Below, in pieces: positions 8,790 through 16,755 of a DNA stretch of 58,744 bases. The stretch lies in assembly GCF_048548695.1 (NCBI RefSeq), contig NZ_JBLYIF010000015.1. One strand, 5' to 3'. This DNA is from Neptuniibacter sp048548695. Its GTDB lineage: Bacteria > Pseudomonadota > Gammaproteobacteria > Pseudomonadales > Balneatricaceae. The notes below the pieces were generated by a model. The model saw nothing but the letters and a program-made list of their open reading frames with translations, searched no databases and was not told the origin of the DNA. Numbering within the stretch: position 1 is the first letter of the stretch; the number at the start of each line of letters is the position of its first letter. Made by a program: the position numbers and the translations under genes.

Positions 8790-8873
8790 TTTGCTGGAGA
8801 CGGAAAGCTGATTGAAACAGGACTGGTCCAACCAACAAACCTTAACGTAAGATTAACAGACATCGGTGCAAAA

Positions 8874-8909
8874 GCAATTTAATCACGATACAATTTTTCA
8901 TTAAATTGC
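8874..8909. promoter_or_regulatory. 10-bp inverted repeat upstream of the MarR gene
   Basis: GCAATTTAAT (8874-8883) and ATTAAATTGC (8900-8909) form a perfect 10-bp inverted repeat with a 16-bp spacer. It lies between the divergent riboswitch transcript and the MarR-family gene. The wide AT-rich spacing suggests a protein operator rather than an RNA hairpin. The binding protein is unknown; the adjacent MarR-family regulator is the obvious candidate. Confidence 0.45.
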
Positions 8910-8953
8910 AAAAAATGCCTAAAAACTTTCCATAAACGACCGATGAAGAATAA

Positions 8954-8967
8954 TATCTTTAAAGATA
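8954..8967. promoter_or_regulatory. Perfect 14-bp palindrome, candidate MarR-family operator
   Basis: TATCTTTAAAGATA is a perfect palindrome 28 bp upstream of the regulator's ATG. Size, symmetry and position fit an autoregulatory operator for a dimeric winged-helix protein of the MarR family. Confidence 0.5.
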
Positions 8968-8995
8968 CAAGCTGTTACTAACAGGGAACCCATAT

Positions 8996-9481
8996 ATGGA
9001 AACCTCTTCCAAGACCCATCCAGCGGACTCATCTGCTGACTTTCTAGACTGTATGCGTCTTATTGAACGTCTACATCGACGGATTCTCGATCTGTTGAAA
9101 CTTCGTCTAGATTCATTGGGTTACACCGATGTTAACAGTGTGCAAGCCCTGTTGATGCACAATATTTCAGATCGCGAAATGACTGCAGGTGAGTTAAGAA
9201 CACGTGGCTACTACCTCGGTTCCAATGTGTCATATAACCTGAAAAAGCTAGTTTCCAATGGTTACATAAATCAGGTCCGATCCGAGCACGATCAACGCTC
9301 AGTTCGCATCAGCCTTAGCGACAAAGGCAAGGCAATCCATGACCTGGTTCAGGAAATGTTTGATAAGCAGCTGGATCAGATTAATGCTGAAGACGTGATG
9401 AATGACACATCATTCTCACAACTAAGCAGTCAGCTGAAGGAAATTGAAAAGTTCTGGGATCTGCAGATCGGTTTTTCCTGA
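8996..9481 (+). CDS. MarR-family winged-helix transcriptional regulator
   Basis: A 161-residue DNA-binding protein. N-terminal helices about residues 18-45 are followed by a winged helix-turn-helix about 45-115. This includes MTAGELRTRGYYLGSNVSYN (recognition region), LKKLVSNGYI and the wing sequence RSEHDQRSVRISLSDKGKA. The C-terminal helix supplies the dimer interface. The sequence resembles the LdtR-like MarR branch, but the regulated genes are unknown. ATG at 8996 is preceded by AGGGA at good spacing. Two inverted repeats upstream suggest autoregulation. It is divergent from the c-di-GMP riboswitch transcript and ends at a strong bidirectional terminator shared with thiC. Confidence 0.9.
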   Translation: METSSKTHPADSSADFLDCMRLIERLHRRILDLLKLRLDSLGYTDVNSVQALLMHNISDREMTAGELRTRGYYLGSNVSYNLKKLVSNGYINQVRSEHDQRSVRISLSDKGKAIHDLVQEMFDKQLDQINAEDVMNDTSFSQLSSQLKEIEKFWDLQIGFS

Positions 9482-9496
9482 CTACAAATTTATTAC

Positions 9497-9530
9497 AAAA
9501 AAAGGGCGAACCGCGGTTCGCCCTTTTTTA
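9497..9530. terminator. Bidirectional rho-independent terminator between the MarR gene and thiC
   Basis: A perfect GC-rich hairpin, GGGCGAACC / GGTTCGCCC, is flanked by an A run on the left and a T run on the right. It can therefore stop transcription from the regulator (plus) and from thiC (minus). It ends immediately before the thiC stop codon. Confidence 0.93.
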
Positions 9531-11429
9531 TTACAGCTTGTGATATATCTCGGCACCCGTTGCCTTAAACTCCGCTGATTTATCCTGCATGCCTTGTTCA
9601 GCCTGCGCATTTATCGCCGCAACCTGATCGGCATCCAGTTCACGTACTTCCTGCGAAATTTTCATGGAACAGAACTTCGGCCCACACATTGAGCAGAAGT
9701 GTGCCACTTTGGCAGATTCCTTAGGCAGGGTTTCATCATGGAACGCTTTAGCCGTATCTGGATCCAAACCAATATTAAACTGATCTTCCCAGCGAAACTC
9801 AAAACGCGCCTTGGACATCGCATTATCACGAATTTGCGCACCTGGGTGGCCTTTCGCCAGATCCGCCGCATGAGCAGCAATCTTGTAGGTGATGATACCG
9901 GTTTTTACATCATCCTTATTCGGCAGCCCTAGATGCTCTTTTGGCGTCACGTAACAAAGCATGGCACAGCCATACCAGCCGATCATCGCAGCACCAATAC
10001 CCGAGGTAATATGGTCATAACCAGGGGCAATATCTGTGGTCAATGGACCCAGTGTGTAAAACGGCGCTTCATGGCACTCTGTGAGCTGTTTATCCATGTT
10101 TTCTTTAATCATGTGCATAGGCACATGGCCCGGACCTTCAATCATCACCTGCACATCATGCTCCCAGGCGATCTTAGTCAACTCACCCAGGGTTTCCAGT
10201 TCAGCAAACTGCGCTTCATCATTCGCATCGTAAACTGACCCTGGACGCAAACCGTCTCCCAGCGAGAACGAAACATCATAGGCTTTGCAGATCTCACAGA
10301 TATCTTCGAAATGGGTATACAGAAAGTTTTCCTGGTGATGGGCTAAGCACCATTTGGCCATGATAGAGCCACCACGCGAGACAATGCCTGTCATGCGTTT
10401 AGCTGTCATTGGTACATAGCGCAGCAACACACCCGCATGAATGGTGAAGTAGTCCACACCCTGTTCTGCCTGCTCAATCAACGTATCGCGAAACACTTCC
10501 CAGTTCAGGTCTTCAGCAACACCATTCACCTTTTCCAGCGCCTGGTAGATTGGCACAGTACCGATCGGCACCGGAGAGTTCCGAATAATCCACTCCCGGG
10601 TCTCATGAATATTCTTGCCGGTAGAAAGATCCATGATGGTATCTGCACCCCAGCGGATACCCCAGGTCATCTTTTCCACTTCCTCTTCAATACTTGAAGA
10701 GAGCGCAGAGTTACCAATATTACCATTAATCTTCACCAGGAAATTACGCCCGATGATCATCGGCTCAAGCTCAGGATGGTTAATATTGGCAGGAATAATA
10801 GCGCGGCCTTCTGCCACTTCTTTGCGCACAAATTCAGGCGTAATCTCTTCAGGCATATAGGCTCCGAAGTTTTCTCCCGGATGCTGTTCTGCAATAAGGT
10901 TACCCTCAGCACGCGCCTTTGCCAGCTTCATATTTTCGCGAATCGCGATATATTCCATCTCCGGCGTAATAATACCCTTGCGTGCATAATGCAGCTGAGA
11001 CACATTCTTGCCGCTTTTGGCACGCAGGGGTTTGCGCTGCAAATGGAAACGCAGGGCATCCAGGCGAAGATCCGCCTCTCGCACACGCCCATACTCTGAC
11101 GTTAGCTGCTCTAGCTGTTCTGAGTCATCACGCTCAGCAATCCAGCTTGCCCGCAGCGGATTCAAACCTTTGCGTACATCGATCTGCGCTTCCGGGTCCG
11201 TGTAAGGACCAGACGTATCGTAAACAAACAGGGGAGCATTTGGTTCACCACCGAATGCCGTTGGCGTGATATCTAATGTAATTTCGCGCATCGGCACCCG
11301 AATATCGTCCCGAGAACCCTCAACATAGACCTTGCGTGAACGCGGAAAAGGTTGCACAGAAGCATGGTCAACCTGAGCTGACTGACTAAGCACTTTTGCC
11401 TGTGCATCGATAGGCGTTTTATCCGTCAT
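9531..11429 (-). CDS. thiC: Phosphomethylpyrimidine synthase ThiC
   Basis: A 632-residue radical-SAM enzyme making the HMP-P pyrimidine of thiamine from aminoimidazole ribotide. The C-terminal iron-sulfur motif CSMCGPKFC (CxxCxxxxC, about residues 578-586) is intact. Family blocks RAEGNLIAEQHPGENFG, NSPVPIGTVPIYQALEKV and IEGPGHVPMH are visible. Length matches the E. coli protein (631). It is the second gene after thiD (42-bp gap), so both are expected to be controlled by the TPP riboswitch ahead of thiD. Confidence 0.98.
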   Translation of the reverse strand: MTDKTPIDAQAKVLSQSAQVDHASVQPFPRSRKVYVEGSRDDIRVPMREITLDITPTAFGGEPNAPLFVYDTSGPYTDPEAQIDVRKGLNPLRASWIAERDDSEQLEQLTSEYGRVREADLRLDALRFHLQRKPLRAKSGKNVSQLHYARKGIITPEMEYIAIRENMKLAKARAEGNLIAEQHPGENFGAYMPEEITPEFVRKEVAEGRAIIPANINHPELEPMIIGRNFLVKINGNIGNSALSSSIEEEVEKMTWGIRWGADTIMDLSTGKNIHETREWIIRNSPVPIGTVPIYQALEKVNGVAEDLNWEVFRDTLIEQAEQGVDYFTIHAGVLLRYVPMTAKRMTGIVSRGGSIMAKWCLAHHQENFLYTHFEDICEICKAYDVSFSLGDGLRPGSVYDANDEAQFAELETLGELTKIAWEHDVQVMIEGPGHVPMHMIKENMDKQLTECHEAPFYTLGPLTTDIAPGYDHITSGIGAAMIGWYGCAMLCYVTPKEHLGLPNKDDVKTGIITYKIAAHAADLAKGHPGAQIRDNAMSKARFEFRWEDQFNIGLDPDTAKAFHDETLPKESAKVAHFCSMCGPKFCSMKISQEVRELDADQVAAINAQAEQGMQDKSAEFKATGAEIYHKL

Positions 11430-11471
11430 GGTATTAACCTGTAATAGTTATGATTATTAATAAAGCACCTG

Positions 11472-12302
11472 TTAAGACCAGAGTGCATAAAAATGATTTA
11501 CCGGCCCGTGACCTGAGCCCACATTAAGCTGACCGGACATTTCAATAGCAGCAGTAATATAATTTTTGGCTAACGACACAGCCTGCGGCAGATCCGCCCC
11601 CTTTGCTAACGCAAGCGCTAACGCCGAGGCAAGTGTACAACCCGTGCCATGCGTATTATTGACTGCCAGTTTAGGGCACATGAACTCGTAGTACTGCTCT
11701 CCATCAAACAGCACATCAATACAATTTTCGCCGGGCAAATGCCCACCTTTAAGTAAAACCGCAGCACCACACACGTCGTATAAAGCCCGCGCTGCCTGCT
11801 TCATTTCGTCCACGGACACCGGCAATACTGTATCCAGTAACTTAGCAGCCTCAGGCAAGTTCGGTGTTATCACCGCAGCCAAAGGAATCAGCTCCGTGAG
11901 ATAGGCATCTAAGGCAGACTGCTCCAGCAAACTATCTCCACTGGTGGCAACCATGACCGGGTCAACCACTATCGGCCCAGTGAAATTCGCCTTGAGGTAG
12001 CTAGCCACTCGTTGAACCACCTCAGCACTTCCCAGCATACCGGTTTTAATGGCACTGATATGTATGTCATCCAGGACCGCAGCTAGCTGATCCTCAACCA
12101 AATCTGCTGACAATACTTGACTAGCCGTCACTCCCTGAGTGTTCTGTGCAGTCACTGCAGTAATAACTGAGCAGCCATAGCCACCTAAGGCAGCAAAGGT
12201 TTTCAGATCAGCCTGAATGCCAGCGCCGCCGCCGGAATCAGAACCCGCGATAGTCAGGATATTGAGGGGACAAACAGATAACACGTCAGGCACCTTCATC
12301 AA
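11472..12302 (-). CDS. thiD: Hydroxymethylpyrimidine/phosphomethylpyrimidine kinase ThiD
   Basis: A 276-residue ribokinase-fold enzyme that phosphorylates HMP and HMP-P for thiamine synthesis. Signatures are ILTIAGSDSGGGAGIQADLK at the N-terminus, DPVMVATSGDSLL, LLKGGHLPG and the anion-hole/catalytic NNTHGTGCTLASALALALA. The predicted start (two adjacent ATGs, 12302 and 12299) adds about 12 residues before the usual family N-terminus and has no good Shine-Dalgarno (CTCCCC precedes it), so the true start is uncertain. It is the first gene after the TPP riboswitch and forms an operon with thiC. Confidence 0.94.
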   Translation of the reverse strand: MMKVPDVLSVCPLNILTIAGSDSGGGAGIQADLKTFAALGGYGCSVITAVTAQNTQGVTASQVLSADLVEDQLAAVLDDIHISAIKTGMLGSAEVVQRVASYLKANFTGPIVVDPVMVATSGDSLLEQSALDAYLTELIPLAAVITPNLPEAAKLLDTVLPVSVDEMKQAARALYDVCGAAVLLKGGHLPGENCIDVLFDGEQYYEFMCPKLAVNNTHGTGCTLASALALALAKGADLPQAVSLAKNYITAAIEMSGQLNVGSGHGPVNHFYALWS

Positions 12303-12357
12303 TCAAGGGGAGCGCTAACGGGATATGAAAAAGAGCGAAAATAAGACGTTTAGACAT

Positions 12358-12434
12358 CTGGATTTCCTACGCCGGGGCAAGCCGGATCAGGTTCTACGGG
12401 TATATTCTCAGCCCTTAAGGGCACCCCGACCAAG
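12358..12434 (-). ncRNA. TPP (THI-box) riboswitch
   Basis: On the minus strand the classic THI element reads CGGGGTGCCC, GGGCTGAGA, ACCCGTAGAACCTGATCC and GCGTAGGAA in the correct order and spacing. It lies 56 bp upstream of thiD and is expected to switch off thiD-thiC when thiamine pyrophosphate is abundant. Downstream of it an AGATGT/ACGTCT mini-hairpin followed by TATTTT could act as the expression platform. Confidence 0.96.
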
Positions 12435-12588
12435 ATAATAGGTTCAGTTTATCGCTGAAAAATTAAACTGTCCAATCCCCTGCAGGAAAGACCGAAAAAG
12501 AATTAGCCATGTAAGCGATCAGCAGCAAAAAACCACTAACAACAAAGATAATTTCCACCCCGCTTTCTACCCATCAGAAATTAAGAAG

Positions 12589-12624
12589 TTTTCTTATACC
12601 AATAAACAACAAAGCCACCATAAT
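12589..12624 (+). promoter_or_regulatory. Putative promoter of the first Rsm-like sRNA
   Basis: A CATAAT -10-like hexamer at 12619-12624 lies 15 bp from the start of the shared GGATCTCCTGTT sequence. An upstream AGTTTTCTTAT element begins at 12587. The second sRNA has CATACT and AGTTTTCCTAT at the same relative spacing, which is the main evidence. No consensus -35 is present, as expected for an activator-dependent (GacA-like) promoter. A TGTAAG half-site occurs at 12510-12515. Confidence 0.45.
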
Positions 12625-12630
12625 AGGAAA

Positions 12631-12772
12631 CGTGGATCTCCTGTTCACGGAATGAATACAAGGATGGCATGTAAGCGACAAAGGATTGCAGGACGCACAC
12701 GGAAGAATTAGATGTCGCAAGGACAATGGATGCCAATAAGGGGCGCTTCAAGGATTGAGGTGCCCCTTTTAT
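12631..12772 (+). ncRNA. CsrB/RsmZ-like small RNA, copy 1
   Basis: About 140 nt with nine GGA motifs, several in AGGA or ANGGA context (around 12634, 12648, 12661, 12681, 12690, 12700, 12720, 12728, 12751). It ends in a strong hairpin (GGGGCGCTTCA / TGAGGTGCCCC) followed by TTTTATTTT. The last GGA is presented in the terminator loop. GGA-rich, non-coding, terminator-ended RNAs of this size sequester CsrA/RsmA. No plausible protein is encoded. A second copy follows 110 bp downstream. The 5' end is estimated from the -10-like element. Confidence 0.8.
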
Positions 12773-12837
12773 TTTCTCTTCTACATCCAATCTGTATTTC
12801 GCGCTATCCCGCCTGAACTCAATGTAAAATTAGGCAG

Positions 12838-12873
12838 TTTTCCTATTTCGCTTTCCGGCTTAATTACCATACT
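12838..12873 (+). promoter_or_regulatory. Putative promoter of the second Rsm-like sRNA
   Basis: CATACT at 12868-12873 and the upstream AGTTTTCCTAT element (from 12836) reproduce the spacing seen before copy 1. Conservation of both elements while the intervening sequence differs suggests functional constraint. Confidence 0.45.
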
Positions 12874-12879
12874 AGAAGT

Positions 12880-13023
12880 TATAGGATCTCCTGTTTATGG
12901 AACAAACAACAGGGATGAACGGTCAGCGGCACGGGAGGGCAGGACGCTCAGGGAAGCATGTCACGCCGCATGGAATCTTGGACACCGAACGAGGGCATCT
13001 CATAGCATGAGATGCCCTTTTTA
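12880..13023 (+). ncRNA. CsrB/RsmZ-like small RNA, copy 2
   Basis: About 144 nt with eight GGA motifs (among them AGGATC, ATGGAA, AGGGAT, CGGGAG, CAGGACG, AGGGAAG, TTGGAC). It ends in an 11-bp terminator hairpin GGGCATCTCAT / ATGAGATGCCC followed by TTTTT. It shares the 5' sequence GGATCTCCTGTT and the CAGGACGC segment with copy 1 but is otherwise diverged, as expected for RsmX/Y/Z-type paralogues. It ends about 25 bp before the convergent glycosyltransferase gene. Confidence 0.8.
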
Positions 13024-13046
13024 TGTTCTGTAGGAGTGTCACTTTT

Positions 13047-14108
13047 TCAGTTTTGCGTGACTGACTGAGCGACCACTGGCATACCAGTACGCGGGTTAAC
13101 CCATAGCTGATCGCTCAACTCCGATAAAGGCGCCTGACAGCCAGAAATCAGCCAGTCTGCCAGGGCAGAACCAACATCAGGCCACTGAACCGGCACAGGA
13201 GACGCTGAATTGAACCAGTTTTGCAGCTGAGGATCTTGCAGTGTTTTGATCACCACACCGTATTCCAGCTGACTCAAAACCCGCGCATTGGATATCTGCT
13301 CCAGCTGCCCTTGCTGTGGTAAACAAAGAATCTTTTTACCATACTGCATTGCCTCGCTGAGCAAGCCAAATCCTGCGTTACAAATCACCCCTTCACAGCT
13401 GGCCAGATCACGTTGAAAACCATGCCTGGAAAATGGGCAGAGCACGATATTATCTTCTACCCGTTGCTGGCTAACATTGCAGTAAACAAAAAATCGGAGC
13501 GTACTGAAGCGCTTTAAGCACTGGATAATCTCTGACAGATCATCATGCGGTAAGTAGATAAGGTACTTATATGGCTCAGACACCGGGCCATATAAGGGGG
13601 CCTGAATCATTGGCGGCAAGCAGTGTCCGCCAAATGATTGCCAATGTAGACCGATTGCCTGTGCCACTGGCGCAAACAGTTTAATCTGAGGTTTCAACAA
13701 ACGCCAAATCGACCGATCCGGCAAAGCATGCAGAAACGCATATTGATGAGCAATACCAACTGATGGCACCCCTCTTAACCGGGCAGCCCAAGCAGAAACA
13801 GGTTCAAAATCACTCACCACCAGATCATAGCCAGACAAGTCCAATGCCCGTATATCTTTAATTAGTCGTAAATACTGATTTTTCAGCAATGTTCGCCAGC
13901 CATCAACCCGCCCCTTTCGCATGCAAAAGGTCAGACCTGTGCGGCACTGGTAGTCGCCAAAGGGCTCCATATTAAATAATTGATCTCGCGCCCGGCCGCT
14001 GAACAGGAAATCCACTTCCGCACCACGCTCAGCCAAAGCCGGTGCCAAAACCCTCGCCCGCGTAATATGGCCGTTGCCAGTAGCCTGTACGCCGTAAAGA
14101 ATCTTCAT
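13047..14108 (-). CDS. Glycosyltransferase, MJ1255/VC2487-type (GT-B fold)
   Basis: A 353-residue GT-B-like protein. The N-terminus MKILYGVQATGNGHITRA is the glycine-rich nucleotide-sugar glycosyltransferase start. The C-terminal half has CEGVICNAGFGLLSEAMQYGKKILCLPQ, the donor-binding region of the family-28-like fold. The acceptor is unknown. The start is placed at 14108 rather than at the upstream frame start because of the family N-terminus and because this ATG overlaps the PAP2 gene stop (TGATG), indicating translational coupling. It is probably in a lipid/envelope operon with the PAP2 phosphatase. Confidence 0.87.
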   Translation of the reverse strand: MKILYGVQATGNGHITRARVLAPALAERGAEVDFLFSGRARDQLFNMEPFGDYQCRTGLTFCMRKGRVDGWRTLLKNQYLRLIKDIRALDLSGYDLVVSDFEPVSAWAARLRGVPSVGIAHQYAFLHALPDRSIWRLLKPQIKLFAPVAQAIGLHWQSFGGHCLPPMIQAPLYGPVSEPYKYLIYLPHDDLSEIIQCLKRFSTLRFFVYCNVSQQRVEDNIVLCPFSRHGFQRDLASCEGVICNAGFGLLSEAMQYGKKILCLPQQGQLEQISNARVLSQLEYGVVIKTLQDPQLQNWFNSASPVPVQWPDVGSALADWLISGCQAPLSELSDQLWVNPRTGMPVVAQSVTQN

Positions 14109-14638
14109 CAAGCATACCCACACAAACGCAGAGCCAGCACGGCACATCCGCTGCCAAGTAGTGCCCCGGCCAGAATATCGGCAGGAAAATGTACGCCCAA
14201 CATAATACGAGCAGCACCTACCAAGACTGCAAATAAGTACCCCAATACCAACAAGGCCGGATAAAAAAACGCCAGCACGGTAACAAACACAAAAGCAGCA
14301 GAGGCATGACCAGAGGGAAAACTAAAACGATCTGCTGGCTGGATAAATGCCTGATGCGCTTGTAGCACCACAAAAGGACGATCTCGTTTAATCGTGCGTT
14401 TCAAAATCAGGTACAGCGGCAGCTCAAATGCAAACGCCAGCAAACCAACGGTTAAAAAAGCACTACCATCCACTGGCTCAAACAGCGCCAGTAAAACACC
14501 AACCGCCAGATACAAGAAGCCATCGCCAAGACGGGAAATCTGACGACTGATTTTAGCAATAAGCCTTGCTTTCGGCAGTTGTAAACACCAGCTAAACGCC
14601 AGTGTATCGAGATGAGAGAGTTTCTGCAGGCTATTCAT
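14108..14638 (-). CDS. PAP2-family membrane phosphatase
   Basis: A 176-residue polytopic membrane protein with the complete acid phosphatase signature: KRTIKRDRP (motif 1), FPSGHASAAF (motif 2) and RIMLGVHFPADILAG (motif 3). Members dephosphorylate phosphatidic acid, phosphatidylglycerol phosphate or undecaprenyl diphosphate; the substrate here is unknown. Four to six hydrophobic helices surround the motifs. Its stop overlaps the start of the glycosyltransferase gene, suggesting that a lipid-linked sugar may be the shared substrate (inference). Confidence 0.93.
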   Translation of the reverse strand: MNSLQKLSHLDTLAFSWCLQLPKARLIAKISRQISRLGDGFLYLAVGVLLALFEPVDGSAFLTVGLLAFAFELPLYLILKRTIKRDRPFVVLQAHQAFIQPADRFSFPSGHASAAFVFVTVLAFFYPALLVLGYLFAVLVGAARIMLGVHFPADILAGALLGSGCAVLALRLCGYA

Positions 14639-14727
14639 AGCTCAGGCTCCGCGAGTTCGCTTACTGCCTGATGCTGACTGCCGGGGGTTACATCAAAATG
14701 AATATAAAATGACAGTTATGTGACTGC

Positions 14728-15645
14728 CTAGCTGTGCTTCTCGGCGGTTTCATGCAACCACCGCGCCGCCCTGCGCACCATTCGTTCCGGCCAAAGCCAA
14801 GGAGTAATGTGCCCTTGCCGTTTCAGTTCCGCTACTTGCACCGGGTGCTTACAAAACGATTGCAGGGCCTGAGAATAGGAAAGCGGCAACACCTCGTCAC
14901 GATCTCCATGCATCACGAGCAAATCAAACGGCATCTCCTGACGTACGATTTTGCAACGGTAGTTAAACAGGCTGGCTAATGTCTGTAAGGGATAGTCATA
15001 TACCATCAACGGATCTTTGAGCAGTTCATCCACTGCGGGATGATCGCCCAGCAAACGTTCAAAATCGAGAAAGGACTTTAACGGCACCTTATAGGTCGGG
15101 AACCAAAGGGCAGAACCCCAGAGCCAATTCCAACCCATACGGTGCATAAGATCCGGGGCTCGGTCAGGTAACAACAAGGTATGACAGAGCACAGCCTGAA
15201 CACGCGGATCTCGCTCAGCCAGAGCGACAGCAAGCAGTGCACCTATCGAATAGCCATAGACCATCACCGCGCCATTATAACGCTGCTGCAAGACATCCAG
15301 CACAGCACTGACAGCATGGCTCATCTGCTCAACCGTATAATGCCCACGATCACCACCACTGTAGCCATGCCCCGGCGGATCAATGGCCACCACGTTAAAC
15401 CCCTCGCGGGAAAGCTTATAAAGCAACTCTGCATAAAGTTCGCTATAGGTACCCATACCCGGCAGGAACAATACCAGCGGCGCATCAGCACCATACTCAT
15501 ACAGCTCACAATGGACTGCCGAAGCACCAACATTAAAAGCCTGACGCTGTTCAAGATAAGGATCCAGCTTGAGTTTTTTGCGCAATTCCATGCGAGAAGG
15601 CAAATGCTCATGGGAAATTACCGGCTGCCTGATCTGAACGGTCAT
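14728..15645 (-). CDS. Alpha/beta hydrolase (lysophospholipase/monoacylglycerol lipase-like)
   Basis: A 305-residue cytoplasmic serine hydrolase. Oxyanion-side loop LFLPGMGTYSELYAELL, nucleophile elbow VYGYSIGALLA (GxSxG), acid in LVMHGDRDEVLP and a late His in KRQGHITPWLW complete the triad. DPPGHGYSGGDRGHYTVEQM is typical of the monoglyceride lipase/PldB-like group. Specificity is not known. It lies between mutM (12 bp upstream, same strand) and the PAP2 gene (~90 bp downstream), and is possibly cotranscribed with mutM. Confidence 0.9.
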   Translation of the reverse strand: MTVQIRQPVISHEHLPSRMELRKKLKLDPYLEQRQAFNVGASAVHCELYEYGADAPLVLFLPGMGTYSELYAELLYKLSREGFNVVAIDPPGHGYSGGDRGHYTVEQMSHAVSAVLDVLQQRYNGAVMVYGYSIGALLAVALAERDPRVQAVLCHTLLLPDRAPDLMHRMGWNWLWGSALWFPTYKVPLKSFLDFERLLGDHPAVDELLKDPLMVYDYPLQTLASLFNYRCKIVRQEMPFDLLVMHGDRDEVLPLSYSQALQSFCKHPVQVAELKRQGHITPWLWPERMVRRAARWLHETAEKHS

Positions 15646-15657
15646 ATTGCTACTCCA

Positions 15658-16470
15658 CTAACGCTGACAATGGCGGCAAAAAACTGTTGAACGCTGCCCC
15701 AATTTAATTTCTACCAAGGGTTCAAAACACTTGATACAAGGCTTACCACCGCGGCCATAAACATTCAGCTTCTGTTTAAAATAGCCGGGCTTGCCATCTG
15801 AACCACTAAAGTCCCGCAGCGTCGTGCCACCCTGCTCTATTGCTGCAACCAGCACCTCCTTGATGCTTGTCACCAGATCCGTCAAACGCTGTCTGGATAT
15901 ATTACCGGCGGGTCTTTTGGGATGAATACCTGCCAAAAACAATGCCTCGTTAGCATAAATATTGCCAACGCCCACCACAACTTTACTATCCATGACCACC
16001 TGTTTGATGGCGGTTTTACGGCCACTGCAACGCTGTTGCAAGTAAAGAGGGTTAAACGCATCCGAGAGTGGCTCAGGCCCAAGATCAGCAAGTAGAGAAT
16101 GCACTTCACCCTCTGCCTGCCAGAGCACAGAACCAAACCGTCGCGGATCCGTCAGACGCAACATCTGACCACTCTCCAGCAGTATATCCACATGATCATG
16201 CTTTTCCGGCGCAGTTCCCTGCGGCAAAACCCGCAGACAGCCGGACATACCCAAATGGATCATTACCTCACCGCCAGTCAAATGCAGGAGAATGTATTTC
16301 CCGCGGCGCGTCACGGCCGTTATTCGATTATCTGGCAATATACTGAACAACAGATGTGGAACTGGCCAGCGTAATCGGGGCTGTCTTACTTCAAGCCCCG
16401 AAATTTTCTGTCCTTCCAAGTAGGGCCGGATACCCCGGCAACTGGTTTCGACTTCTGGTAATTCAGGCAT
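15658..16470 (-). CDS. mutM: Formamidopyrimidine-DNA glycosylase MutM (Fpg)
   Basis: A 270-residue base-excision repair enzyme removing 8-oxoguanine and formamidopyrimidines. It begins MPELPEVET, with the catalytic Pro2 and Glu3. It carries the helix-two-turn-helix DSKVVVGVGNIYANEALF and ends in the zinc finger CIKCFEPLV ... CRHCQR. Length matches E. coli (269). It is the next minus-strand gene after rpmG but is separated by a strong terminator, so it needs its own promoter in the ~65 bp between. Confidence 0.97.
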   Translation of the reverse strand: MPELPEVETSCRGIRPYLEGQKISGLEVRQPRLRWPVPHLLFSILPDNRITAVTRRGKYILLHLTGGEVMIHLGMSGCLRVLPQGTAPEKHDHVDILLESGQMLRLTDPRRFGSVLWQAEGEVHSLLADLGPEPLSDAFNPLYLQQRCSGRKTAIKQVVMDSKVVVGVGNIYANEALFLAGIHPKRPAGNISRQRLTDLVTSIKEVLVAAIEQGGTTLRDFSGSDGKPGYFKQKLNVYGRGGKPCIKCFEPLVEIKLGQRSTVFCRHCQR

Positions 16471-16535
16471 GTGATTTCTACGGCTAGCGATTTATTCAGC
16501 ATAACACCGCACCTGAGTTACGGCATCAAATGCAT

Positions 16536-16566
16536 AAAAAAACCCGGCATTGCCGGGTTTTTTATA
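16536..16566. terminator. Rho-independent terminator of rpmB-rpmG
   Basis: AAAAAAACCCGGCATTGCCGGGTTTTTT: a 7-bp GC stem (CCCGGCA/TGCCGGG) with an A run and a T run on either side, directly downstream of rpmG. Confidence 0.93.
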
Positions 16567-16576
16567 TTAGACGCGA

Positions 16577-16744
16577 TTACTTAATCTTCGATTCTTTGTA
16601 CATCACGTGCTTACGAACAACCGGATCATACTTTTTGAATTCCAGTTTTTCCGGTGTGTTTCGCTTGTTCTTGTCGGTGGTGTAGTAGTGACCTGTACCG
16701 GCAGAAGAAACCAGCTTGATCTTGTCGCGAATGCCTTTAGCCAT
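16577..16744 (-). CDS. rpmG: 50S ribosomal protein L33
   Basis: A 55-codon gene. The product begins MAKGIRDKIKLVSSAGTG, contains YYTTDKNKRNTPEKLEFKKY and ends YKESKIK, almost the textbook L33 sequence. It lacks the CxxC zinc motifs, so it is the zinc-independent form. It follows rpmB by 11 bp, the conserved bacterial pair, and is followed by a strong terminator. Confidence 0.97.
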   Translation of the reverse strand: MAKGIRDKIKLVSSAGTGHYYTTDKNKRNTPEKLEFKKYDPVVRKHVMYKESKIK

Positions 16745-16755
16745 GACTGCGCTCC

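Noticed and set aside
8610..8831. 73-codon minus-strand frame over the c-di-GMP riboswitch
   Set aside because: It translates the structured aptamer; conservation there is explained by RNA structure and the product has no protein-like features.
12581..13033. Frames of 69 (minus) and 92 (plus) codons across the Rsm-like RNAs
   Set aside because: The GGA repeats and terminators explain the sequence; neither frame has a ribosome site or sensible composition.
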